From: JBLHZY01 sp047631555
GTDB taxonomy: Bacteria; Pseudomonadota; Alphaproteobacteria; Rhodobacterales; Rhodobacteraceae
Reading direction: 5' to 3'
NCBI GenBank assembly: GCA_047631555.1
Contig: JBLHZY010000001.1
Location: 496,001-560,000, forward strand
DNA length: 64,000 nt
Below are positions 34,206 through 42,122 of the stretch, piece by piece. Under the pieces are notes generated by a model. It was not told where the DNA came from and did no database searches. It saw only the letters and a list, made by a program, of their open reading frames with translations. The position numbers and the translations under genes are program-made. Position 1 is the first letter of the stretch; each line of letters begins with the position of its first letter.

Positions 34206-35327
34206 CTAGACCAATGCCGCCAGTGACTCGGCCTTAAAGCCTTCGAGCGGCGCGCCAGTGCGAACCTTGTTGGCCCAGCTTGGATCGCTCAAAAGAATGC
34301 GCCCAACGGCGATCAGATCGAACTCATCGCGCTCCATCCGCTCAACCAATTTCTCGATCCCTGCCGCCTCAGAACCTTGGCCGCGAAACGCCTTGAAGAA
34401 ATCGCCCTCAAGACCGACCGAGCCCACCGAACAGGTGATTTTCCCGGTAAGTTTCTTGGCCCAACCGGCAAAATTGAGGCCCTCTTCGCCATCAAGTTCG
34501 GGGAATTCCGGCTCCCAAAAACGGCGCTGCGAGCAATGGAATACATCGACGCCCGCATCTGCGAGCGGCTCAAACCATGCGGCAAGTTCGGCCGGGGTTT
34601 TGGCCAGTTTGACGCTATATTCTTGCTGCTTCCATTGGCTCAAACGCAAGAAGATCGGGTAATCAGGGCTGACCGCGGCGCGCACCGCTTTGACCAGTTC
34701 AACCATCATCCGCGAGCGCTCAGGAAGGGTTTTGCCGCCCCATTTATCGTCCCGTTTATTGGTGCCATCCCAAAGAAATTGGTCGAGCAAATAGCCATGC
34801 GCGCCGTGAATTTCGACCATGTCAAAGCCAAGCCGTTCGCTATCTGCGGCAGCGCGCGCAAAGGCATCAATCGTGTCGGCAATATCTGCATCGCTCATCG
34901 CATTGCCGCGCGGATCATCAGGGCCAACAAGCGCCGAGGGGCTCTCGACCTCGGCCTCAGGCGTCCATTTTCCGGCCGAGCGAGTCGAGCCTGTGTGCCA
35001 AATTTGCGGACCGATTTTGCCGCCCGCAGCATGGGTCGCATCGGCAACCTTTTTCCAGCCAGCGAGCGCCTCATCGCCATGAAAAAACGGCACGTTGCGC
35101 AGATTGCGTGAGGAGGGGCGATCGACCACGGTGCCCTCCGTTAGGATCAGTCCAACGCCGCCTTCAGCGCGCCGTTGGTAATAGGCGGCGTTGTCCTCAG
35201 CCGGGATGCCATTTGGCGCCATATCGCGGGTCATCGGGGCCATAACGATGCGGTTGGCCAGCTCAAGCGAGCCGATCTTGAGGGGGCGAAAAAGAGTTTG
35301 GGTTTTGGAATTTAGTGTTTCGGGCAT
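34206..35327 (-). CDS. NADH:flavin oxidoreductase, Old Yellow Enzyme family
   Basis: A 373-residue FMN-dependent TIM-barrel reductase. The N terminus (LFRPLKIGSLELANRIVMAPMTR), the substrate-site motif EIHGAHGYLLDQFLWDGTNKRDD and the FMN-phosphate region VGSVGL...AVGRILLSDPSW are typical of the OYE/NemA-like group. It reduces activated C=C bonds of enones or nitro compounds with NAD(P)H. The ATG at 35325-35327 follows AGGAGAG; an upstream in-frame start lacks such a site. It is convergent with the truncated CysG gene and has no operon partner. The AT-rich gap upstream (35328-35536) probably holds its promoter. Confidence 0.9.
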   Translation of the reverse strand: MPETLNSKTQTLFRPLKIGSLELANRIVMAPMTRDMAPNGIPAEDNAAYYQRRAEGGVGLILTEGTVVDRPSSRNLRNVPFFHGDEALAGWKKVADATHAAGGKIGPQIWHTGSTRSAGKWTPEAEVESPSALVGPDDPRGNAMSDADIADTIDAFARAAADSERLGFDMVEIHGAHGYLLDQFLWDGTNKRDDKWGGKTLPERSRMMVELVKAVRAAVSPDYPIFLRLSQWKQQEYSVKLAKTPAELAAWFEPLADAGVDVFHCSQRRFWEPEFPELDGEEGLNFAGWAKKLTGKITCSVGSVGLEGDFFKAFRGQGSEAAGIEKLVERMERDEFDLIAVGRILLSDPSWANKVRTGAPLEGFKAESLAALV

Positions 35328-35484
35328 GCTTCTCTCCTGATGTTGCGAAAGTGCTATCAGGCAGGGGTGTGCAGGCAAGAGTTCCCCAACGTATTTTTTG
35401 GTGCGCATATGCTCAACTCAGTTTGCAAAGATGCACGAAAGCGGTAATATCTTATATATTTCAAAGGCTTGGATATAAATCATC

Positions 35485-35505
35485 AGGGAGCTTCAATCCC
35501 TTTTT
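35485..35505 (+). terminator. Weak hairpin plus T-run in an AT-rich gap
   Basis: AGGGA (35485-35489) pairs with TCCCT (35497-35501), then TTTT. No plus-strand gene is seen upstream, so its role is unclear. Confidence 0.25.
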
Positions 35506-35536
35506 CGACCAATTATATTATGGCTAGCACGCTCGA

Positions 35537-35764
35537 TTAGGATTTAGCGCGCCAAGCCATCTTCATGTAAACATCGCCCGCCCGCAGCTCTTCGAGCATT
35601 TGGTACGTGCGTTTGCGCCGCGTTTCTTCGCGCTTGGCGCTGCAAATCCAGCCGATGTAATCGTTGCGCTGATACCATGGCCGCTGATCGTAAAGTTCTC
35701 GAAGCCCTTCTGCGCGCAACAGCTTGGCAATGTGATCAGGAATGGGATTTGCTGGGCGTTTCAT
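35537..35764 (-). CDS. Small YdeI/OmdA-like C-terminal domain protein
   Basis: A 75-residue protein matching only the C-terminal helical part of YdeI/OmpD-associated (OmdA) proteins: IAKLLRAEGL, then WYQRNDYIGWICSAKREETRRKR and MLEELRAG. The family's YIxWIxxAKxxETRxxR pattern is complete. Full OmdA proteins are about 190 residues, so this is either a stand-alone version or a remnant. It starts at an ATG (35762-35764). The gene lies between the Old Yellow Enzyme and the glycosyltransferase cluster; function unknown. Confidence 0.7.
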   Translation of the reverse strand: MKRPANPIPDHIAKLLRAEGLRELYDQRPWYQRNDYIGWICSAKREETRRKRTYQMLEELRAGDVYMKMAWRAKS

Positions 35765-35861
35765 ACCTTTGCTCCCATGCGTTGCGACGTCGCGAATATA
35801 AGTCCTGATAGGCTTTTGAGCAAACCTCGCGTGGATTGCCTAAATGGGCGCAAAATTGGGT

Positions 35862-36659
35862 CTATTTTCGAAGGCGCCTAAGCCATTCAAGGGCCAAATA
35901 GAACCGGGTTCGCGATTTGCGATCAACAGCGAGCAGGTTGCCCCAAAAACTGCGCAAAAGCTTGCGTTGCTTGGCGTCTTGGCGCGACTTTTCTACAAGG
36001 CTTCCGCCAAGCTCGTGGCTTTTTTCAGCGACAGGATTGTCCGAGACAGACCAGATATTTAGGCCAAGTTCCCAGAAATATTTGATGTCTTCATCTACTT
36101 GGCGATAAATCCGTTTTCGGGATAGAAACTTTTCTGCGCCCTTATTGGCGATGAAATAGGCAACCATTCCAGCGTTTGGCGAGGCCCATTTTACCAGATC
36201 AAGATCGCCCACTCGCGTTTCAAAATAGACGTGGTTCACCCGGCGTTTTTCGAAATCAAACAGCTTAACAATATCGCGCCCGTAGCCAAGAAGCTCTTCC
36301 CAATTGCGCGCCGCACTGATGAACGGCGCTCGCGCACTGACGGCGAAGTCATCCTCAAGAATGAGCGCCCCTGGCCGCCCACTTGCAACGAGATGCTCCC
36401 AGGCCATGCGGTGGCTGGCATAGACTGCGATCTCGGTGCGCGACAGCGGGCGTTTTACCCAAATTCGATTGCTTCTATGATCATAGAGTTGATCGACCTG
36501 AGCGTCCTCTGCGACAAATCCGTCAATAATTTCAATATCAAGCGGCAGATTTAGATCGGCCAGCGTGGCCTGCGCAGAGGCAAGGCGCTCAGGCGGAGAT
36601 TTGCGACAGCTCACGATCAGTACGAGCAAGTTATCCGAATTGATTTCAGCTTTTGACAT
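35862..36659 (-). CDS. Glycosyltransferase family 25 (LPS-type)
   Basis: A 265-residue family-25 glycosyltransferase. It starts with a strand LLVLIVSCRKSPPERL, then DIEIIDGF, RPLSRTEIAVYASHRMAWEHLV and the metal-binding acidic motif ALILEDDFAV, all typical of LgtB/LpsA-like beta-glycosyltransferases that extend lipopolysaccharide or capsule. I start at the ATG at 36657-36659, which overlaps the end of the upstream two-domain glycosyltransferase by 14 bases; a longer in-frame start would bury about 55 residues in that gene. The two are co-transcribed leftwards. The base composition is lower in GC than in neighbouring metabolic genes. Confidence 0.83.
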   Translation of the reverse strand: MSKAEINSDNLLVLIVSCRKSPPERLASAQATLADLNLPLDIEIIDGFVAEDAQVDQLYDHRSNRIWVKRPLSRTEIAVYASHRMAWEHLVASGRPGALILEDDFAVSARAPFISAARNWEELLGYGRDIVKLFDFEKRRVNHVYFETRVGDLDLVKWASPNAGMVAYFIANKGAEKFLSRKRIYRQVDEDIKYFWELGLNIWSVSDNPVAEKSHELGGSLVEKSRQDAKQRKLLRSFWGNLLAVDRKSRTRFYLALEWLRRLRK

Positions 36660-38241
36660 GGCGAATTTCAACATTGGGAAGGCCAACTGGGACAAGTCCT
36701 GCGTCATGCGCCATTCGACCAAACGCTTCTGTTTCAATGAGATAGCGATAGGGGCGCTCAGGGAAATCAAGGCCGGCGCGGTGGACCGATGCATGGACCA
36801 AAAGCATTGTCGCCCCCACGGCATTGAGCGGGGTTTTATCCAAAAAGCGCAAATCTTGCATGTGAAGTCGGCGCCAGAAAGTCGATGGCGGCTGAAACAG
36901 CCCCGCTTTTACGTGTTTGAAATACTCAGAATTTAACGATCGGCCTTGTTCCAGATAGGCGTTGAGATCAAAGCTTGGACCGCCCTCATCAAGAACACAC
37001 TCGGGCGTTACGATTTTTTCACCGGCGTTCAGCAGGGTCTTGAGAATATCGGGCGCAAAGGCGCAAACATCAACATCGAGCCACAAAACCCAAACATCGT
37101 CCTTTGTAAGCCCTTCGCGGATCATCGTATTGCGCACCGCAGCCAAGGTGCTGCGCCGGGTAAATTGGTGCTTTGGTTTCCAGCGATCTTTGCGCGCGAG
37201 CGCCAGTCCCGCCGTATGGGTCAGGATCTCAAAACCGGCAAATTGCACGCCTTCGCGCTGTTTCAGCGCCTCCAGTTGGGCGCGGCTATCGTCAGAGCTG
37301 TCGCCCTCGCAATAGACCAGACGGAGCCGATCCTTGGGCCAGTCAAGCGCGTTGATCAGCTCCATATGGCGCTCAAGAAACGCCGCCCCATCTTTTACCG
37401 GTACGAAAACAGCAATCTGGGGCAGGTTTTTAGGATCAATAGGCGCAGGTTTTGAAAGCAACAGCGCATGATCAAGCTTGGCAAGGTCCGCTGGACCCAT
37501 TGCAGGGGCAGGGCGGCTGAGCTTTGCTCTACATTTTCGCAACTGTCCTTTGATTTTGCGAAAACGCGTTTCCTGTATTTCGGAAAACCAAGAGCCTGAC
37601 CAATTGTGCTGAGACAGCCGCAAAGCCGCGTGGTCCCCCTCAACCGGATCAGGCGCGGCACCGCCACCGTTCAAATTCGGCGCAAAGAGATGACAGGAGT
37701 TGAGCGAAAAATCCTCCGCCTTGCCCCAGTCTCTTTGTGCCGCAGTCAGCAGAATTGGACCGGTCGAGGTCAGGACATTTTTATGCGCCGCACTGCGACA
37801 ACGATAGGCGCGATCCGCAAGGAAAAGCCAAAAGGGATGCCCCGCCGGGCTTGCCATCGTTCCGTTAAAGATCATCCGCTCAAAGCCGAAATCTGCAATT
37901 GGCCCCCAATGCGCGCGCGGCTCATCACAAAGCACTATCCGCGTCTCATCCTCGATCGGGTCGAGCGGGGCCAAGCAATCGGTATCCATATCGGCATAGA
38001 TCCCGCCAAAATGGTGCAGCAAAAGATAGCGGCCAAGATCGGCCCGTTGAACCATTTTGGGATAGCTGTGGTAAAGTTCGATCAGATCAGGATAGTTCCA
38101 TCCAACAAAGGCTTCGAGATCATCGTCAAGCCAGATGCGGTGCTCCCATCCTGGATTTTGATCGCGCCAACTTGCGGGCGTTCCGTCATTTCGCGTATAG
38201 CTCGATGAATGCCACGTCTGGTGAATGATTTTCGGAATCAT
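36646..38241 (-). CDS. Two-domain glycosyltransferase: GT32 (Och1-like) fused to GT62 (Anp1/Mnn9-like)
   Basis: A 531-residue protein. Residues 1-225 are a GT32-type sugar transferase: MIPKIIHQTWHS, MVQRADLGRYLLLHHFGGIYADMDTD with the DXD motif at 84-86. Residues about 273-531 look like the GT62 (Anp1/Mnn9/Van1) family: VFVPVKDGAAFLERH, RRSTLAAVRNTMI, VWVLWLDVDV (DXD at 389-391), then VGATMLLVHASVHRAG, FPERPYRYLIETEAFGRMAHD and VGLPNVEIRHV. In yeast Och1 and Anp1-type proteins are separate Golgi mannosyltransferases. Here they share one chain, with no membrane segment, probably making a cell-surface glycan. It is co-transcribed with the GT25 gene. Confidence 0.78.
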   Translation of the reverse strand: MIPKIIHQTWHSSSYTRNDGTPASWRDQNPGWEHRIWLDDDLEAFVGWNYPDLIELYHSYPKMVQRADLGRYLLLHHFGGIYADMDTDCLAPLDPIEDETRIVLCDEPRAHWGPIADFGFERMIFNGTMASPAGHPFWLFLADRAYRCRSAAHKNVLTSTGPILLTAAQRDWGKAEDFSLNSCHLFAPNLNGGGAAPDPVEGDHAALRLSQHNWSGSWFSEIQETRFRKIKGQLRKCRAKLSRPAPAMGPADLAKLDHALLLSKPAPIDPKNLPQIAVFVPVKDGAAFLERHMELINALDWPKDRLRLVYCEGDSSDDSRAQLEALKQREGVQFAGFEILTHTAGLALARKDRWKPKHQFTRRSTLAAVRNTMIREGLTKDDVWVLWLDVDVCAFAPDILKTLLNAGEKIVTPECVLDEGGPSFDLNAYLEQGRSLNSEYFKHVKAGLFQPPSTFWRRLHMQDLRFLDKTPLNAVGATMLLVHASVHRAGLDFPERPYRYLIETEAFGRMAHDAGLVPVGLPNVEIRHVKS

Positions 38242-38250
38242 GGTTTCTCA

Positions 38251-39360
38251 ATGAATTTTGTTCAAATTTATCAGAGTTTTTACGAAACGCCGATCTCGGG
38301 CGCAGACCTTCGAAATCATGCAATAGCTCAGTGTTTACGAAAGTCTGGCTCCGTTCGCCAAATTGCGATTGAGGCCCTGAATCACCCAAGCACAGATTCA
38401 GATGTTAACCCTTTTATTGCAGATTTTGGACCCGATACACCAGACTTGATTGTGTTTGAGAGCGTTTGGCTTTTTGAATATGCGCAAATGGCGCGGCAAG
38501 CTTTTCCAACGGCGCGGATCGTGTTTGACTTCCACAATGTTGAAAGCGCGCTGTTGAAGGAAATGGATCGCGCCCGGCTTCCTTCAGCCCTGCGCGCGCT
38601 TGCTCTTGCGCTTTTTGGGCAACGATGGCGCGCGGCAAAACGGCTCGAAAAGCGCGCGATTGCCATGGCGGATGCGGTTTGGTTTTGCTCTGATGATGAT
38701 GCCGCTTTAGCCGAAAAAACGCTTAAAACGACGCCGGCCAGTTTTGCGAATATTCCAAATGTGCGGCCGCTTTGGTGCGAGGAAATTCCCCCAATCCGGC
38801 CGGAGGCAGCGCCAGTGCAGCCTGTGATCCTTTACCTTGGGCATTTGGGCTATGCGCCAAACAAATCTGCGGTGCGACGGCTTGTTCGCAAGATCATGCC
38901 TGCCATTCAAAAACAGTTCCCCAAGGCCCATCTCATCGTCGCCGGTCGCAGCCCGAACGCGCGTTTGCGCAGGTTTTTGGCCCGTTATCGCCATGTCGAA
39001 CTGGTCGCTAACCCTGCCGAGATCGCCCCACTATATGCGCGCGCCGATATCTGCGTTTTGCCAATCACCGAAGGGGGCGGCTCGCGCATTAAGGTGCTTG
39101 AGGCGCTGTCGGTTGGATGCCCGATTGTTGCAACGGCCAAAGCCGTTGAAGGGCTGAATCTTGAAGCTGGGCGTCATTTCCTTTTGGCGCAAACGCCTCG
39201 CCAAACCCAAGAGGCCGTCGCGCGACTGATCAATGACCCCCATCTAAGCGCGGCGCTAAAAGACGAAGGGCGGCGCTTTGTTCAGGCCTCTCACAGTGCG
39301 CAAGCGATGCTGCAAGCGCTTGAAAAGGCTATTGCGGCGCTCTTTGCGCATGGTAACTGA
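38251..39360 (+). CDS. Glycosyltransferase family 4-like (GT-B fold)
   Basis: A 369-residue GT-B glycosyltransferase. The N-terminal domain carries LIVFESVWLFEYAQMARQAFP and VFDFHNVESALLKE. The C-terminal nucleotide-sugar half has VILYLGHLGYAPNKSAVRRLV, HLIVAGRSPN and the acceptor-end motif PITEGGGSRIKVLEALSVGCPIVAT, whose Glu binds the sugar nucleotide. The ATG at 38251 is only nine bases from the start of the divergent GT32-GT62 gene, so promoters and ribosome sites must overlap coding sequence. The first 200 bases are AT-richer than the surroundings. It is a likely part of the same surface-glycan cluster. Confidence 0.85.
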   Translation: MNFVQIYQSFYETPISGADLRNHAIAQCLRKSGSVRQIAIEALNHPSTDSDVNPFIADFGPDTPDLIVFESVWLFEYAQMARQAFPTARIVFDFHNVESALLKEMDRARLPSALRALALALFGQRWRAAKRLEKRAIAMADAVWFCSDDDAALAEKTLKTTPASFANIPNVRPLWCEEIPPIRPEAAPVQPVILYLGHLGYAPNKSAVRRLVRKIMPAIQKQFPKAHLIVAGRSPNARLRRFLARYRHVELVANPAEIAPLYARADICVLPITEGGGSRIKVLEALSVGCPIVATAKAVEGLNLEAGRHFLLAQTPRQTQEAVARLINDPHLSAALKDEGRRFVQASHSAQAMLQALEKAIAALFAHGN

Positions 39361-39433
39361 ACGCATCGCATCTGGTAACTTCTGGGGTGATGGCGCAAAC
39401 TGGGGGACCAATCCATTGGGCGGACAACAAAGC

Positions 39434-39910
39434 ATGAAAAACGACTCGACCCATATGTCAGATCCACTGACCGTGATCGGCTGGCATGAATGTATCAGCT
39501 TGCCAGATTTGGGCCTTCAGGACTTCGCGGTAAAGGTTGATACCGGCGCAAAGACAACGGCCCTGCATGCGGATGACATTGAGACCTTTTACAAAGGGTC
39601 GGAAAAATGGGTGCGGTTTCGCAGCCCCGAAATTCCCGGAACGCCGTCCAGAATCTGCGAATTTCCAGTGTTCACCAAACGGGACATCACCAATACCAGC
39701 GGCACACCGGAAACACGGATCGTTATCCGCACGCTGATGATCCTGGCCGGGCGCAAATGGAAAATCGATATATCGCTGACGGATCGCGGAACAATGCGGT
39801 TTCCGCTTATACTGGGGCGTCGCGCCTTGCGTGGCCGCAATATTGCCGTGCATCCGGGCAAATCTTACCTCGTCAGCACCAAGCCTGTTTTTGAAGGAAC
39901 CAAACCATGA
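39434..39910 (+). CDS. rimB: RimB-like retropepsin-fold protease (RimK-associated)
   Basis: A 158-residue protein of the ATP-dependent zinc protease/RimB family (PF05618-like). It has the aspartic-protease-like motif KVDTGAKTTALHADDI (Asp36), then IVIRTLMILAGRKWKIDISLTDR and FPLILGRRAL. In Pseudomonas RimB removes glutamates added by RimK to ribosomal protein S6. The start is uncertain: the ATGs at 39434 and 39455 are both possible, and neither has a strong ribosome site. Its stop overlaps the rimK start (ATGA), confirming joint function. Confidence 0.83.
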   Translation: MKNDSTHMSDPLTVIGWHECISLPDLGLQDFAVKVDTGAKTTALHADDIETFYKGSEKWVRFRSPEIPGTPSRICEFPVFTKRDITNTSGTPETRIVIRTLMILAGRKWKIDISLTDRGTMRFPLILGRRALRGRNIAVHPGKSYLVSTKPVFEGTKP

Positions 39911-40812
39911 AAATCGCAATGCTTGCCCGAAACGCGAAGCTCTATACCCACACGCGCCTCAAAGAAGCGGCCGAAGAGCGGGGGCATACTCTCGATATTA
40001 TCGACACATTGCGCTGCTACATGAACATCGCCTCGCGCCGCCCCGAGGTCTATTACAACGGGGAAATCCTGCAAGGATACGATGCGATCATCCCGCGGAT
40101 CGGGGCCTCGATTACCTTTTATGGCATGGCCGTTTTGCGCCAGTTTGAGATGCAGGGCGTCTATCCTCTCAATGAAAGCGTCGCGATTGGACGCTCGCGC
40201 GATAAGCTGCGTTCGATGCAGTTGTTGGCGCGCGATGGCATAGGCCTGCCGGTAACGACATTCGCCCACGATCCCAAACAAACCGACGAAGTGCTTGAGC
40301 TTGCGGGCGGCGCGCCTGTGGTGATCAAGCTGCTTGAGGGCACCCAAGGCATCGGCGTCGTTCTGGCCGATACAAATCGCTCGGCCAAATCGGTTGTTGA
40401 GGCGTTTCGCGGCGCGGGGGTTAACATCCTGCTGCAAGAATTTATCAAAGAAGCCGGCGGCACAGATATCCGCGCTATCGTCGTTGGCGGCAAGGTCGTC
40501 GCCTCGATGAAACGCACCGGCGCCGAGGGCGATTTTCGCTCAAACCTGCATCGCGGCGGCTCGGCCGAGCTGATCAAACTTTCCCCCGAAGAGCGCTCAA
40601 CCGCGATCCGTTCGGCCAAGGCGATGGGGCTGAATGTTTGCGGCGTTGATATGCTGCGCGCCAATCACGGCCCCGTTGTGATGGAGGTGAACTCTTCGCC
40701 CGGCCTTGAAGGCGTTGAAAAGGCGACCGGCCTTGATATCGCCGGTAAGATCATTGAATACATTGAGAAAAATGCAAAGCCCAATGCAACCAAGACAAAA
40801 GGCAAGGGATGA
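39907..40812 (+). CDS. rimK: RimK-type alpha-L-glutamate ligase (ATP-grasp)
   Basis: A 301-residue ATP-grasp ligase. It starts MKIAMLARNAKLYTHTRL. ATP-grasp landmarks are SVAIGRSRDKLRSMQLL, PVVIKLLEGTQGIGVVLA, LLQEFIKEAGGTDIRAIVV and the metal-binding end VCGVDMLRANHGPVVMEVNSSPGLEG. It matches E. coli RimK, which adds glutamates to the C terminus of ribosomal protein S6. It is coupled to the upstream protease gene and the downstream deacylase gene by four-base overlaps, making a three-gene add/remove module for peptide tails. Confidence 0.92.
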   Translation: MKIAMLARNAKLYTHTRLKEAAEERGHTLDIIDTLRCYMNIASRRPEVYYNGEILQGYDAIIPRIGASITFYGMAVLRQFEMQGVYPLNESVAIGRSRDKLRSMQLLARDGIGLPVTTFAHDPKQTDEVLELAGGAPVVIKLLEGTQGIGVVLADTNRSAKSVVEAFRGAGVNILLQEFIKEAGGTDIRAIVVGGKVVASMKRTGAEGDFRSNLHRGGSAELIKLSPEERSTAIRSAKAMGLNVCGVDMLRANHGPVVMEVNSSPGLEGVEKATGLDIAGKIIEYIEKNAKPNATKTKGKG

Positions 40813-41852
40813 CAAAACGACCAGATTTTGAGATTGCGGGCAGCAGAATTGCCGCAGGAACCCGCAAAACCATCAATCTTCCCGTCAGCACTTTGTCGGA
40901 TCATACGCCGGTAACGCTCTCGGCCCATGTCATCCACGGGCGCCATGACGGCCCGAGCATGTTTGTCAGCGCGGGCATTCACGGCGATGAGGTCATCGGC
41001 GTTGAAATCGTGCGCCGTTTGCTACGCACAAAGAACCTCAAATCGCTGCGCGGGACCTTGATTGTTGTGCCGATCGTCAACACCTTTGGCTTTCTCAATC
41101 ACTCGCGCTACCTGCCGGATCGCCGCGATCTTAACCGCTGTTTTCCCGGCTCGCCCAATGGCTCGCTGGCCTCAAGGCTGGCGCATATCTTTACCAATGA
41201 GATCGTGGCGCGCTGCTCTTTGGGCATCGATCTACACTCCGCCGCCATTCACCGCACGAACTTGCCGCAAGTACGCGTCTCGGCCAACAATAAAAAGACG
41301 CTGAAATTGGCGCATGTTTTTGGCGCGCCAGTCATTCTCACAAGCGCGCTGCGCGAAGGCAGTTTGCGCCAAGAGGCCAAGAAATTGGGCGTCGATGTTT
41401 TGCTCTATGAAGCGGGCGAAGGCATGCGATTTGACGAGATGTCGGTGCGGGCTGGCTTGGCCGGCATATTGCGGGTTCTAAACGAAATCGGCATGTTGCC
41501 CTCAGCCGGGATCGCCAAACCCAAGGCCGCCTCCCTTGTCTGCGCCAACAGCAATTGGCTGCGTGCGCCCGCCGGGGGCTTGTTGCGCATCTTTAAGGCC
41601 GAAGGCGATGTCGTCCAAGAGGGCGATATTGTTGCCGCGATTTCAGACCCTTTTGGCGAGGAAGAAATCGAGGTCGCGACGCGCTACAGCGGTATAATTG
41701 TCGGGCGCGCGGTCATGCCGGTCGTCCATGAGGGCGATGCGCTTTTCCATATTGCCGCGGTGAAATCCAACGACGTTGCCGAAGCCGCCGTCGATGATCT
41801 TGCCACGCAACTTGAAGAAGCGGCGCTGTTTGACGAGGATGAAATCATCTAA
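40809..41852 (+). CDS. M14-type succinylglutamate desuccinylase/aspartoacylase family protein with C-terminal carrier-like domain
   Basis: A 347-residue zinc hydrolase of the AstE/AspA branch of the M14 carboxypeptidase fold. Zinc ligands are His58 and Glu61 (SAGIHGDE) and His143 (DLHSAA); RRDLNRCFPG and YEAGEGMRFDE are also conserved. Residues about 250-345 form a biotinyl/lipoyl-like beta domain (LLRIFKAEGDVVQEGDIVAAISDPFG) often found on this subgroup. It probably hydrolyses an N-acyl or gamma-glutamyl bond related to the RimK product. It is coupled by ATGA to rimK. Confidence 0.87.
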   Translation: MTKRPDFEIAGSRIAAGTRKTINLPVSTLSDHTPVTLSAHVIHGRHDGPSMFVSAGIHGDEVIGVEIVRRLLRTKNLKSLRGTLIVVPIVNTFGFLNHSRYLPDRRDLNRCFPGSPNGSLASRLAHIFTNEIVARCSLGIDLHSAAIHRTNLPQVRVSANNKKTLKLAHVFGAPVILTSALREGSLRQEAKKLGVDVLLYEAGEGMRFDEMSVRAGLAGILRVLNEIGMLPSAGIAKPKAASLVCANSNWLRAPAGGLLRIFKAEGDVVQEGDIVAAISDPFGEEEIEVATRYSGIIVGRAVMPVVHEGDALFHIAAVKSNDVAEAAVDDLATQLEEAALFDEDEII

Positions 41853-42122
41853 AAGGGCGCGCAGCGCGTGGGCCTGAAAGGGTGCTGCGATGTGATCAGG
41901 AAAGAGGATTTGCCGGGCCTCTCACAGTTGAATGCCTTTGCTTTTCTGGTTTGTGCGTGCTCCGCGGCTAAGGCTCGCGCGCCTTTGGCCAAGTATATCC
42001 TAGCGATGCCGTCCTTGCTTTGATACCATGACCGCTGCGCAGGTTGGTCACTAAGGCCCTGAAATCGCAACAATTCTGGCTTTGCCCTGCATTGGGTCCG
42101 GAGGCTCTAAATAGGTTAAGTC

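Noticed and set aside
35315..35527. 70-codon plus-strand frame in the AT-rich gap
   Set aside because: It begins inside the Old Yellow Enzyme gene and has no ribosome site or recognisable sequence.
41849..42073. 74-codon minus-strand frame before dusA
   Set aside because: No ribosome site, no motif, and composition typical of a chance frame; left as gap.
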